NCBI GenBank assembly: GCA_016946835.1
Contig: JACVTC010000018.1
Coordinates: 1,397,501-1,461,500, forward strand
Length of the DNA: 64,000 nucleotides
Source of the DNA: Neocallimastix lanati (nom. inval.)
Taxonomy: Eukaryota; Neocallimastigomycota; Neocallimastigomycetes; Neocallimastigales; Neocallimastigaceae
Direction: 5' to 3'
The notes below the pieces were generated by a model. That model saw nothing but the letters and a program-made list of their open reading frames with translations. It did not search any database and had not been told where the DNA came from. Shown here piece after piece: positions 10,262 to 22,171 of this stretch. Each line of letters begins with the position of its first letter. The first letter of the stretch is position 1. Position numbers and translations under genes: made by a program.

Positions 10262-12455
10262 GAGAAATTAAAAAAAAAATGTAAAAATTGATGAAAAATG
10301 TGAGGTGTACCTCCCTTCAAAATTCAAAAATAAACCATATAAAAGCTCTATCAATAGAGCAAATGAACTGTTTGAACTTATTCACATAGATACTATTAGT
10401 GTTCCTAACTCGTCCATATATAGAAATAAATTTATTTTTATATTTCTTGACGACTACTCAGGATACGGAAGGATATTTTGTTTAAAATCTAAATGTGAAA
10501 TATTCAATATTTTCACTGTTTAGTATAGAATATACATAATAAAACTGTTAAATATATACATTCTTATAACGGAACTGAATTTTGAAAATAATAGTCTTTC
10601 TAATTTCTATAATAAAATATTTACAATACATACAATCCACAACAGAATGGTCGTTCTGAATGTTTCAATGGAACACTTATATTTGCCGTCACCGCTATGC
10701 TCCGAGATGCTAAACTACATCATAAAATTTTTGGAAGACGCTGTATATGTATACACAGCTAATTATATTCACAACAGAATATTTCATAAGGGTATTGGAA
10801 ATCAGGTTCCCTTTGAAATTCTCTACTATAAAAAAGGTCGATTAAAAATAAATTTTAAAGTTTTTTTTGGATGTAAGGTCTTCTTCTTTGTCCCCAAACA
10901 AATCAGAAAAAAAAAATTTAGGGATACTACTCTTCAAGGGTAATTTTTTAGGATACGACGATATCAACTACATGGCCTTCAAGATTTTCGACTCTCTCAA
11001 TAATAAAATTATTCTTTCTTGAGCTGTTTCATTTCTAGAAAGTCACCTTGGCATTGGCAACATCGCCTCTCCCTCATCTCCTCGGGATATTATTTATTTT
11101 TTTTGACTTTACTGAAGTCAGGGAGGGGAAAGAATATCATAATATGGACTTCAAATAAAGATGATTCATATGATTTTAACAATATATTCAATAATAATGA
11201 CAAAGACAATATATCCAATAATAATGGCAGTTATAATAATAATATTTATAATAATATTAATTAAACATTTTTAGAAAAGAATATTAGTTCAAACTATAGT
11301 ACAAACGATCTCAATAATTATTTAAATTTAATTTAACAACAATAATAATGATAATTTAAATGAAAATCATTTAAAAAACTATGATAACATTAAATTTCCA
11401 AATTATAATTTTTATCCAAATATTATTTTTTCTTAGCTCTCCATAATAAATTTATAAACTCTTTTCAAATTTTTCAATTTCCATTTTGTTATAAACCTAA
11501 CATGCAAAATTGCCAATTTCCAAAAAAATTCAATAATTTGAATAATTATAATTATAACTATAATCCCATAATTATTATTATCCATTAAATTATGAACAAA
11601 AAAAAAAATATTAACAAATTAAAAAAATTTAAAAGGATTTTAATTTAAATAAATTAAATAATTTAGAAAATTTAAATAATGAAAACCCTATTTCAATTTT
11701 TTAGCAATTAAAATGAAAATAAACAAAATACAAATTTTAATTAAAATATAAATATTTCACAAAACAAAAGTAATGAGGAAAATGTTAAGTAACAAAAAAG
11801 TAAACAAAGAAAATAATCCCTTAAATTATAATGAAACTTCAAATGAAGTGTTAAAATTAAATGAATAATCAAAGAGTACTAAAAAATATTATAAAAGATA
11901 AATTAAATTTAATTGAAAATAACCAAAGTAAAAATGAAAATTTAAATTACAATTTAAATAATAAAAATAATAATAAAAATAGTAATAAAGAAGAAAAAAA
12001 TTATAAAATGAACATGATTTAAGTACTCTTAATAATATAGAGAGTGATAATGACACCAAAAATATTTCAAATAAATTAAAATTTAAATGAAAATAATCAA
12101 TTCAAAAATTTAATTTTCAATGAGTATTATGAAATAAATAAAAAGATAACATATTATTCAGAATTAGGACTAAGAGAACCTCCAACATTTTAATGATATT
12201 TATAACAAAAAGGATAAATTAGAGCGGTTAAAAGCAGTAAATAATGAATTTAGAAAACATGAGAAACTTAAAAGTGTACAAATCAGTAGATAAAGTTCCT
12301 TCTGACACGAATATAATATCTACATTGTGAGTTATTTATTTATAAAAGAAATTCTAAAGGAAGTATAATAAAAAGAAAAACTTAGGCTTGTTTTACACAA
12401 ATAGAAGGTACCGACTATATATATACTTTCTCTCCTACACTTTTATAATTATTGC
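10262..12455 (+). pseudogene. copia relic B: integrase to RT start, heavily decayed
   Basis: Three plus-strand frames carry copia integrase pieces: 10,305-10,523 has 'ELFELIHIDT' and 'FIFLDDYSGYGR' (integrase core, first catalytic Asp region); 10,647-10,943 has 'NYIHNRIFHKGIG' and 'VFFGCKVFFFVPK' (integrase C-terminal region); 12,300-12,430 gives 'IYKRNSKGSIIKRK' and 'TDYIYTFSPTL' (RT N-terminus). Between them lies an Asn-rich linker eroded into many stops. Layout matches copia A at 34.0-35.5 kb. It abuts the oppositely oriented copia A fragment near 10,258. No LTR is attached. Confidence 0.75.
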
Positions 12456-12497
12456 TTAAATTTTTATATTTAAATTCAATGTTAAAACATATGCACA

Positions 12498-12528
<31 letters not shown>

Positions 12529-14033
12529 TTATTCGGCTATCTAATATTAATGCTTCTACAGTAATATCCCATTTATTTAGAACTCCGTGAGATCGGATCA
12601 ATGATCAACGCTTAAACCCTGGGTTCAATAGTCCGGAGTTCCATTCCACCTTACCACTAAAAAGTAACCCCAACTGACAGCCTAACCCTAAATTGAACAA
12701 GTCATCGTCTACACTATGATCGTGCTTCTCAGTTGTACATATATATGTCTGAAGCGGGTTGATTCCTGCATATTGTAAATCTTCATTAGTTTATTAGCGT
12801 GATCATCATTGATCACGTGTTAGGATAGATAATGTGATATTCTTTATGTTGTAGCTAATTTAATAAGTGTATTTGAGTTATTAATAATTTTTATTAATAT
12901 TTTATTATTTTATAATTACAATATTATTTCTACTAAAGAAAAACAAAAACAAGAATAAGAATTAATATTAATTATACTGTAAAGTATTATTAATATATAA
13001 TTATTACAAATAAATATATATATATAAATATAATATATATAAATAAATAATAATATTTTAATATGAATAATATATAAATAATATAAACTATTATATTAAT
13101 TATATAAACTTTAATAATTATAGACTTTAATAATTTAAAATAAAAAGTATAATTTAATATTTAAGAAATATATAAAAGAAATATAAATAATATATACAAA
13201 ATATAAATAATATAAAATATAAATAATAATATAAAATATATAATAATATAAATTATTATAATAAGATATAAATTTAATATCTGAATATACAAATATTCAA
13301 ATATACAAATATGTTTACTATACCTATTTGTTTTATATCATAGATATTATTGTCTTTATGTGCTAAATATTTTTAATAGTATAATGATATTTTATTAACA
13401 TTAATATCTTTTCCTAAAATAATAACCAAGTTAACTTCTCAATATTAAATAATAAAATATGAAGAACAGTTATTATTAGGATTATTATTTACATATAAAA
13501 ATTATGGTTGAATAATATAAATATATTTAATAATAATATATAATAATATAATATATTATAAATATTAATATAATAAATATTATCAAATATAAATTTAATT
13601 ATAATTAAAATTAATATAATAAATAATTATGATTAAATATTAAATAAAATTAAAATAACTAAAAAAAAATAAAAAAAATTAGAAAATTATCAAATTTATT
13701 TTTTAAATGCTAAAAATTAAATATTTTAATTATAAAAAATTATTACATAAAATGATGAAATAATAAAATATTTTCATTTTAAAATCGAAAAGAAGAATAT
13801 TTTAAAAATAAAAAAAAAAAAAAAATAAAACAAAAAAATTTTATATTTTAAATTTTTTTTTTCTTATATAAACAGCATTTTTTCATTATTATTTATATTA
13901 AAAGAATTTTTTAATAAATTTTATTATTAAAATAAAAAATAATAATTTCAAATTTTTTTTTTTTTAATAATTAATAAAATAAAAATTTTCTTATTATTAT
14001 TGTTATGAAGAGAAAGGAGAGAAAAGGATTTTA
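12456..14033. other. Mostly non-coding; GC-richer island at 12.54-12.83 kb
   Basis: After an (AT)n/T-run at about 12,498-12,530 there is about 290 bp with clearly higher GC, including a tRNA-like segment listed separately and a B-box-like 'GCGGGTTGATTCCTG' near 12,756. The remainder (12,840-14,033) is A/T-rich with short AATATA repeats. Last part is the 3' flank of ANK1. Confidence 0.5.
12580..12641 (+). ncRNA. tRNA-like sequence, possible tRNA-derived SINE head
   Basis: 'GAACTCC' at 12,580 pairs over seven bases with 'GGAGTTC' ending at 12,641, as an acceptor stem would. Just upstream of the 3' arm, 'GGGTTCAATAGTCC' resembles a Pol III B box (GGTTCRANTCC) with a small insertion. The spacing is 62 nt, shorter than a normal tRNA, and no clean anticodon arm folds, so it is not a working tRNA gene. 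A tRNA pseudogene or the head of a SINE fits. Confidence 0.4.
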
Positions 14034-14970
14034 TTAAATTATAGTTTTTTCTTTTACTTTTTTATCACTTAATAAATACTTTGCTAATTCTATATTTCTA
14101 TTTTTACATGCATTTAATAATGATGTATCTCCTTTATTTTTCTTATTGATATCCATTCCATAATTAATTAATTTTTGTTTAAAAACAGAGGTTAATAAGG
14201 TCTAATTATTATCTTTTTAATTTGTATTTTTTTCACTTTATAGTTCTTCTTTTCCAATTTTTTGTTTTCTTTTTTTTCTTTTTCTATTCTCAGTAATTTC
14301 AAGTGTTTTCTTATTTTTTTTTCTCCTTTTTTTCTTCTTCCAATTCTATTCTCAGTAATTTCAAGTCTTTTCTTATTTTTTCGTTTTCTTTTCTTTCTTC
14401 TTCCAATTCTATTTTCTTTATTTCATTTTCAATTTCTAATACTTCATATTTCTTACGTTCATTTTCTATTCCTTTATTTTCATTAAATTCTCTAAATTTT
14501 TCCAAAAGTAACTGTTTACGCTGAATATTACTTCAATTATATTTTTATTATTACAAAAATAGATTAATTCTATAAATTTAGAATTAATTTCTGAAATATT
14601 ATTTAATTCACAAAGGTAATATTCTTCCGAAATCATTTCCGCAATATCATTTTCATCAATTATTAATTTTATTCCTTTTTCTATTGAATATTTCACCAAC
14701 ATTTTAAACATTTCAATATTATTATTTTGTATTGCCTCAAATATTGGAGTATATTTAAGATAACTTTTTTCATTTAATTCCAAAATAATTTTATTTTGCT
14801 TTTAAAAGTGGATACTCTCCATATTCATCTTTTTCATTTAATTCTAAAATAGTTTTATTTTCTGTAGCATAATCTAAAATTTTTTTAACTTTTTGAGTAT
14901 TGTCACTTCTAATTTCCTTATTAAGTTCTTCTTTTAAATCTTCTTCACTTTTATCAATAAATGAATTCAT
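14034..14970 (-). pseudogene. ANK1: ankyrin/coiled-coil gene, broken
   Basis: First member of the array. ATG at 14,970 gives 'MNSFIDKSEEDLKEELN', the family N-terminus, then one ankyrin repeat and an internal deletion/frameshift near 14,800. The frame 14,466-14,783 carries the ankyrin-to-linker part ('SIEKGIKLIIDEND', 'NNISEINSKFIELIY'), 14,311-14,505 a Glu/Lys coiled coil, and 14,034-14,200 the C-terminal ankyrin pair with a deletion ('YGMDINKKNKGDT', 'ELAKYLLSDKKVKEK'). At least three frame breaks. Pairs with ANK2 as the equivalent of ANK3 with ANK4. Confidence 0.8.
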
Positions 14971-15757
14971 AATTTTTAAATTTTTTTTTTTCTATTCAAT
15001 TAATTTTTTTTTTTATATTTTATTTTTTTTTTTTTGCTTTTCCTAATAAAAGATGAGTTTATTTATTATTTACGTTTAATTTTTTTTATATTTGTTTATT
15101 AATTTATTTATTATTTTTTTATTTGTTTAATTTTTCTTTTTATGAATTTAAAAAAAAAAATTTTTTTTTTTTTTATAAGAAATTTTCTTTCCTTTTATAC
15201 AAATAAAAATAATTAAAAAATTTTTTTTTACTTCCGTTTTAAAATTTTTAAATAAAATTTAAATAATTAAAAAAAAAAATTTTAAAAAATTTGGAACTAA
15301 AAAAAAAAAAATTTTAATTTTTTTATTTAATTTCTTATTATTTAATTTTTAATTATTTAAATTAAATTAATATATTATTTTATATTATAATATATTATTT
15401 TTAATTTTTTAATTGCTTTTTATAAACTATAAATAATTAAATAAATAATATTTGATAAAGAATTAACAAAAATATTTCAAAAAAGTAAATACAAAATTTA
15501 TACATAATCTATTTATATATACAATATATAAAATTAAAATAAAATTTTATGTAAAAAGATTATAAAGTAATACATAAATAATATATTAACAATATATTAA
15601 CAATATATTAATTATTAAAATTATATTACTTATATATTATATTCATATATTAAATTTATATTATTAAGTTGTATTTTTATATATTATAATTTATATTATA
15701 TATTTTATATATAATTTTTTTTAAATAATATATGGATTAAATAGATTAAGTTATTTT
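14971..15757. other. ANK1 upstream region
   Basis: A/T-rich. Holds the family promoter-side motif 'TTTGGAACTAAAAAA' near 15,289 and its partner 'ACTTCCGTTTTAAAAT' near 15,230, which recur upstream of other ANK genes. The sequence from about 15,370 to 15,757 is homologous to 39,480-39,950 and to 61,110-61,390. Copia C is inserted at its end. Confidence 0.6.
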
Positions 15758-15974
15758 TGTTACAATATGTGAATTTATATATTAAAACAATTCTAGATTA
15801 ATGATAATATAATTTTAATATATATTTAATATAATGTAATTAATTAATAATAATCTAGAACAAGCCACATTTTAGTATAAATACATGTAAATTTTACTAC
15901 GTTAAATCTTTGTAATTACCTATTTATATTTTATATAAATAAAACTTATTAATAAAAATCTTTAATAAACAACA
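15758..15974 (+). mobile_element. copia C 5' LTR (217 bp)
   Basis: Starts TGTTACAATATG and ends AACAACA (TG...CA). A/T-rich. Same length and, by eye, the same sequence as 18,919-19,135. It should contain the element's promoter; 'TATAAATAC'-type sequence occurs near 15,878. Confidence 0.9.
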
Positions 15975-15988
15975 GATTAAGAGTCTCA
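15975..15988 (+). promoter_or_regulatory. copia C primer-binding site
   Basis: GATTAAGAGTCTCA immediately follows the 5' LTR. It is complementary to TGAGACTCTTAATC, the anticodon stem-loop of eukaryotic tRNA-Lys(CUU), rather than to a tRNA 3' end. The same 14 nt adjoin the LTRs of copia A, D and E. Only seven bases separate it from the gag start codon. Confidence 0.8.
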
Positions 15989-15995
15989 TTTCAAA

Positions 15996-16667
15996 ATGGC
16001 TACTAACTTCTCCATCGATAAGCTCACCGGAAGTGAAAATTATCCAATTTGGTATGATTCCATTTATGACCACTTTAAAGCAAAGAAATTAACGAAATAT
16101 GTAACTTCCAATTACTTAGCCACATTGAAGATTTCGGAATCATCAACTGCCAATGAAAGGAAGTTTTATGACGACTGTATTGCTGAAGATGCTCAAGTAT
16201 GTTCAGATATTACGGCAAATGTGGTCGATCGAATAAAATTCTTCATTAAAGACTCTCCAAATGCGTACGCTAAAATGCAGAAACTAAAAACACTATATTA
16301 CATAGACAATTCGGCCCTTTGTGGTATGTGGATCAAACAACTATATACGATCCGCGCAAATTCCTTCCATGAAACTATGGAAGTAATCAATGAAATCTGT
16401 GAACTATTTAGGCTTCTCAAAACATCTTCTATGGACCTTCCAAAAATGGAAAAAATATCAATTATGTATGATGCACTTCCTAAGGAGCTACAAGACAAGG
16501 TCACATTCAGTTCTTCTATGGAAGTAGGAACTTTTTACACAGAAATCAAGGACAAATACACTATGTTATCCTACCGCCGAGAAAGAAAAAGTAATTATAT
16601 TTCAAGAATCAGCATTCAAAAATCAAAGGATAACTTAGGACAAACATCGAACAATGTATATTTTTAG
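15996..16667 (+). CDS. copia C Gag-like protein, truncated before the zinc knuckle
   Basis: 223 codons from ATG 15,996. The N-terminus 'FSIDKLTGSENYPIW' is the typical opening of copia Gag (UBN2/DUF4219 type), followed by a helical capsid-like region ('GMWIKQLYTIRAN', 'ICELFRLLKTSSMDLPKMEKISIMYD' region about residues 110-165). After about residue 205 it loses family resemblance, and the next recognisable residues, read in another frame from 16,668, belong to the integrase C-terminal region. The deletion therefore removed the zinc knuckle, protease and integrase core. Codon composition is GC-richer than the surroundings. The capsid part could still assemble; this is inference. Confidence 0.8.
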   Translation: MATNFSIDKLTGSENYPIWYDSIYDHFKAKKLTKYVTSNYLATLKISESSTANERKFYDDCIAEDAQVCSDITANVVDRIKFFIKDSPNAYAKMQKLKTLYYIDNSALCGMWIKQLYTIRANSFHETMEVINEICELFRLLKTSSMDLPKMEKISIMYDALPKELQDKVTFSSSMEVGTFYTEIKDKYTMLSYRRERKSNYISRISIQKSKDNLGQTSNNVYF

Positions 16668-18785
16668 GAATTAACTTTGATTCAAATAGCTACATAGCAA
16701 TGGATTTCAAGGATCAAAATATTCATTTAGTTAGGGAAGCTATATTCCAAGAAGATTTACCAGCAAATTATATTTTTAATTACGAATTACACAAATACAA
16801 TAACAATAACAATAAAAACACTCTATCATTAAATTATAATAATAACATTGATCATTCATTATTTGAAAATAATGATGATTTAAAAGACAAAATAAATAAT
16901 CAAAACAATTTGAATCACGATATTAATAATAAGAATGCGCCACAAAATGAACCAAATAACATTGATGAAAATAGTAATAATAACGATCAATTAAACAACA
17001 AATTATCATCAGATGTACAACACTATAACAATTCCGATGATTCTACAATTTTGAACAATTCGAATACGCACACTAATAATCTAAACAATCATAAATCAAA
17101 TAAAAGAACATTAGACATAGATAATAACATGAATAACAAAAAGGCACGTGATATAAATGTACCAACTCCACAAATTTTAATGAAACGCCACGGTAGTCCA
17201 CTAATTAAAGAACCAAGCAAAAAGCGGGACATTAATTTATCTATTCAATCTATCGAACTCGACAACCCATTAAGTTTTAATCAAGCTATCACATGTAAAA
17301 ATAAAGAAAAATGGATTGAAGCCATCAAAGAAGAATTAAATAATTTATATAGAAATAAAACAATGACTTTTGTAAGACATATACCTAATAACAAATCAGT
17401 TATTACTACAAAATGGGTATTTGCCACAAAAAGAGATAAAAATAATAATATTTCAAAATACAAAGCTCGCTTAGTCGCCCGTGGATTTACACAAAAATAC
17501 GGTACAGACTTCGATTTAACATATTCACCAACATTAAATTCAGACAGTTTAAAGCTAATAATCTCTATAGCTGCAAAACTACATTGGAATATGTTTCAGT
17601 TAGACATAAAGTCAGCATATTTAAATGCTGATTTAGACAAAGTAATTTATACATCAATTCCGCAAGGTGATCCAAATTATGGTAAAGGTTTTTGGAAGTT
17701 AAACAAAGCATTATACGGCTTACGCCAGTCAGGAAGGTAATGGTACAAAACAATCACTAATTTTATTACTAACAATGGATTTAAACAATTAAAGTCTGAA
17801 CCTTGTATGTTCTTCAAAATTTTCAATAATAAAGTCACGTGTTTGATTGGTATCTACGTTGATGATATGATAATCACGGGATCAGATCAGGAAATAAAAT
17901 TTTTCATAAATAAAATAACAAAAAGATTTAATATATCTAATTGTGAACCAGTTAAATATATTTTAGGAATAACTATTGAAAATAAAAATAAACAATATTA
18001 CGTACATCAAAGAAACTTTATAGACAATTTACTCAAATCCTACAAAATTAATAATATTAAAAAATGTAATACACCATGCTCTGGAGATAATATTATTTCT
18101 GAAAATAATACTCCATTTGACCCTATTATTTATAAAAGTGCCATTGGTTCACTTATTTATCTAGCAAAATGTACTAGACCTGACATTTCATTCTCGGTCC
18201 ATAAAGCTGCAAGACACTGTGAAAACCCAACAACTTCTGACTGGAAGAAAGTAATAAATATTTTTAAATATTTAAATAATACTAAAAAATTTTAAATTAT
18301 TATTCAACGGACAAGGACATATACATGCTTATACAGATGCCGATTTTGCAGGAGATAAAGAAGACAGTAAATCTACCTCCGGTCATATCATTTTAAAGGG
18401 AAATTCACCCATTTGTTGGTATTCCAAGAAACAAAACACAGTTGCTACTTCTACTGCAGAGGCAGAATATACAAGCACATCTGAATGTACAAAGAAAGTA
18501 TTATGGATTAGGAATATATTAATTGAATTATTTAATAAGAAATCACCAATAACTATATATACTGACAATATGGCATCAAAAATCTGCATTGAAAATGGAG
18601 AAATTAACACAAAACTTAAACATATTTCTATAAAATATTATTTTAATAAAGATAATATTATAAATAATAGAATAAAATTAGAATATAAAAACACTAATGA
18701 AATGCTTGCTGATGCATTAACTAAAAATATAAATGGATCTAAAATGAAAAAATTTACAGATAAAATTTTTTATAAATCACATTAA
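16668..18785 (+). pseudogene. copia C pol remnant (integrase end, RT, RNase H), broken
   Basis: From 16,668 the frame resumes in the integrase C-terminal region ('NFDSNSYIAMDF', 'IHLVREAIF'), then an Asn-rich linker, RT ('KARLVARGFTQKYGTDF', 'DIKSAYLNADLD', 'YGLRQSG'), an in-frame TAA at 17,738-17,740 replacing the Gln seen in copia D, the RT active site 'YVDDMIITG' (about 17,855), a frameshift near 18,290, RNase H residues 'DADFAGD' and 'TSTAEAEY', and the C-terminal 'MLADALTKNINGSKM' ending at 18,785. Closest relative here is copia D. No active RT can be made from this frame set. Confidence 0.85.
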
Positions 18786-18908
18786 TTCAAAATTTATTTT
18801 CATAAATCTATTGAAATTAATACATTAAATTTTATTTAATATTTATATAAATTTATTTATTTTATATCTAAATAATTCAAACTAAAATTATTTTAAATAA
18901 TTTAAGTT

Positions 18909-18918
18909 TAGAGGGGAA
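18909..18918 (+). promoter_or_regulatory. copia C polypurine tract
   Basis: TAGAGGGGAA lies directly before the 3' LTR (TGTTACA at 18,919). It is the expected plus-strand priming site and one of the few G-runs in this area. Confidence 0.75.
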
Positions 18919-19135
18919 TGTTACAATATGTGAATTTATATATTAAAACAATTCTAGATTAATGATAATATAATTTTAATATATATTTAATATAATGTAA
19001 TTAATTAATAATAATCTAGAACAAGCCACATTTTAGTATAAATACATGTAAATTTTACTACGTTAAATCTTTGTAATTACCTATTTATATTTTATATAAA
19101 TAAAACTTATTAATAAAAATCTTTAATAAACAACA
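18919..19135 (+). mobile_element. copia C 3' LTR (217 bp)
   Basis: Identical by eye to the 5' LTR at 15,758-15,974, and followed by the ATTTT target duplication. Confidence 0.9.
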
Positions 19136-19778
19136 ATTTTTAAATAATAGAAAAAAAAATAAATAGAAAATTAGAAAAATTAGAAAAATTAATTAAGCAA
19201 AATTGGACTTCTTTATGAAAAAAAAAAAAAAAAAAAAAAAAAAAAGAAGTTACAAGAGAATTTAGGAATAAAAGAAATCTATTTTAATATAAAATATATT
19301 ATTTATGTTTTATTAGTTTTTTTTTTTTATTGAATATTAATAATAAAAAATAATTAATAAGAAAATAATTATTTTTATATTTAGTAATATTTTATCTGGT
19401 ATTTTATTTATAAATAATAAAAATTACATTAGTAATAATTTATCATAAAAGTTGTAAAGTAATTCTTTAATGAAGAGTTAGAAGACAACTTAGCAAAAAC
19501 ATTTTATTAATATTATAATTATATTAATAACTTGTTATCAATAATAAATAAAATAAATAATAATAAATAATTGAATATTAAATAATTGAATAATAAATAA
19601 TAAATAATAAATATAATTATAATAAAATAAATTACATCATTTTTTATTTTATATTTCATTTTATCTTTTTCTTTCATAATAGATTTTATTTAAAGAAAAA
19701 GGATAATAAAAATGAAGATAATTTCAAATTCAATCCTTTTCAATAATAATAATGTTTTCAATATTTTGATGATATTAT

Positions 19779-19817
<39 letters not shown>

Positions 19818-20025
19818 TTTGTTATTTTTATTATTTCATCATAAAAATTAACTTTTTCTCATTATTTTTATAATAAAAGAATTTTTTAACAAATTCTATT
19901 GTAAAAATAAAAAGTAATAACTTCTAATCTTTATTTCTTACAATAATTAATAAAATAAAAAATTTGCTTATTATGAAAATAAGAGAGAGAAAAGGGCTTT
20001 ATGAAAATATAACTTATTCTTTTAC
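19136..20025. other. Intergenic duplicate downstream of ANK2
   Basis: Homologous block by block to 39,955-40,822 and in part to 61,390-61,640: 'ttagaaaaattag', 'gcaaaattggacttc', an A-run flanked by 'ACTTCTTT' and 'AAAGAAGT' (an inverted repeat near 19,207-19,249), 'gagaatttaggaat', and an (ATT)n tract near 19,790-19,815. No gene. It documents the segmental duplication of the array. Confidence 0.6.
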
Positions 20026-21497
20026 TTATTTATAACTTAATATATAATTTACTAATTCTATATTTCCATTTTTACATGCAATTAATAATGGGGTGTCTTC
20101 ATCTTTATTTTTCTTATTGATATCCATTCCACAATGAATCAATTTTTTAACTTCTTCAATATTACCTTGTTTACATTCAGAGGTCAGTAAGGTCTCATTA
20201 TTATCTCTTTTATTATTAATCTTTTCCATTATATAATTCTTTATTTCCAATTTTTGGTTTTCTTTTTTCTTATTTTCTATTTTCATTAATTCGTTGTCTT
20301 TTCTTATTTTTTCTTTTTCATTTTTTTCTTCTTTCAATTCTATTTTCTTTAATTCATATTCATTATTTATCTTTTTTTTTCTTTTCTTTCATTTTCCAAT
20401 TTTATTTTCGTTATTTCATTTTCAATTTCTAATACCTCGTAATTCTTACTTTCATTTTCTATTCTTTTATTTTCATTAATTTCTTTAAATCTTTTCAAAA
20501 AGTAACTGTTTTCACTGAACATTACTTCAATTAAATTTTTATTCTTACATAAATAGATTAATTTTACAAATATAGAATTAATTTCTGAAATATTCTTTAA
20601 TTTACAAAATGAATATTTTTCTGAAATTGCGTTTTCAATATCAATTTCATCAATTATTAATTTTTTTCCTTTTTCTATGGAGTATTCAACCAACAAATTA
20701 AACATTTCAATATTATTTTTTTCCATTGCCACAAATATTGGAGTAAATTTAAATATATCTTTTTTATTTAATTCCAAAATAATTTTATTTTTATTGGCAA
20801 AATCAATTAATAATTGAACTATTTCAATATTATTATTAGAAATAGCACTTAAAAGTAGATACCATCCATATTTATTTTTTTTATTTAATTCTAAAATAAT
20901 TTTATTTTTATTGGTATAATCCATTAATAATTTAACCATTTCAATATTATTTTCAGAAATTGCTTCTAAAAGTGGATAGTCTTCATATTCATTTTTTTTA
21001 TTTAATTCTAAAATGATTTTATTTTTATTCGCGTATTCTATTAATAATTTAGCCATTTTAATATTATTATTATGTATTGCTATTAGTATTGTGTTATATC
21101 CAAATTTATCTCTTTCATTTAATTCTAAAATAATTTTATTTTTATTCGCGTAATCCATTAATAATTAAACCATTTCAGTATTACTTTTATAAATTGCATT
21201 TAAAATTGGATAATATCCTTTATAATTTTTTCCATTTAATTCCAAAATAATTTTATTTTTATTGGCATATTCTATTAATAATTTAAGTATTTCTGTATTA
21301 TTATAATAAGTGACTTCTAAAAGTAGATACCATCCATCTATATCTTTTTCATTTAATTCCAAAATAATTTTATTTTTGGATGCATAATCCAAATTTTTTT
21401 TTACTTTTTAAGTATTGTGATTTATAATTCCTTCATGAAGTTCTCTTTTCAAATCTCCTTTATTTTTATAAAAAAAAGAATTCATAATATTTAACAT
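20026..21497 (-). pseudogene. ANK2: ankyrin/coiled-coil gene with several frame breaks
   Basis: Start ATG at 21,497 (or 21,485), matching ANK4. The N-terminus and about seven 39-residue ankyrin-type repeats occupy 20,760-21,480, then the linker ('SIEKGKKLIIDE', 'LKNISEINSIFVKLIY'), a coiled coil, and the canonical C-terminal ankyrin pair ('MDINKKNKDEDTPLLIACK', 'NIELVNYILSYK') ending at 20,026. Breaks: stop near 21,410 in 'HNT*KVKK', a 1-bp deletion near 21,165, and a frameshift in the A/T tract near 20,340-20,367. It is the counterpart of ANK4 in the duplicated pair, but shorter. Confidence 0.85.
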
Positions 21498-22171
21498 TTT
21501 TTATTTATTTTAATTCAATTATTTTCTTCTTTTATTGAATTTCCATATAAAACATAAAATTAAATTATTATTATTAAAAAAAAAAAAAATAAAACAAAAA
21601 ATTTTGGAACTAAAAAAAAAAAAAATTAAATTATTTTATTTCCTTTTTTTATTTCCTTTTTTATTATTTAAATTAAATCAATAAATATATATTATATATA
21701 TATTATAATATATATTAAAATAATATATATATTTATTAAATTATTTTTTATTCTTATTTATTGCTTTTTATGTCTATAAATAAACAAATAAATAATAGAT
21801 AAAAAAAAAATAAAGTTACAGAAATAAAAATAATAGGTAAATAATAATAATAGCAAATGAATAATAATAATAATAATAATAAATATGATTGTAATAACAT
21901 AAGTTTAATTATTTTTTTTATTATTTACAATATTTTATCTTTTTCTTTCATAATAGATTTTATTAAAAGAGATATAATAATAAAATGAAGATATTTTCCA
22001 ATTTAATCTTTTTTCAATTTATTTTTTTTTATATTTTATAGGAATAAATAATATTAATAATTTAATGATATAAATATTTTTATAAATAATTGCCTATAAA
22101 CATAGACATCATTCATATTCACATTCACATTCATATTCATATTTATTTATTTACTTATGAATCTTACATTT
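21498..22171. other. ANK2 upstream region, homologous to 43,411-44,162
   Basis: Contains 'TTTTGGAACTAAAAAA' near 21,602, an A/T stretch, and 'CATCATTCATATTCACATTC' near 22,107, all collinear with the region upstream of ANK4. It ends at CATTT (22,167-22,171), the target duplication of copia A. Confidence 0.65.

Larger units (their letters stand above)
15758..19135 (+). mobile_element. copia element C, complete with LTRs but internally deleted
   Basis: Two 217-bp LTRs (15,758-15,974 and 18,919-19,135) are identical by eye and bracket a primer-binding site, a gag, a truncated pol and a polypurine tract. A 5-bp target duplication ATTTT flanks it (15,753-15,757; 19,136-19,140). Joining the flanks recreates 'GTTATTTTTAAATA', the sequence actually present without an insertion at about 39,945 and 61,380. 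At 3.38 kb it is much shorter than a standard copia element because zinc knuckle, protease and integrase core are missing. Confidence 0.9.
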
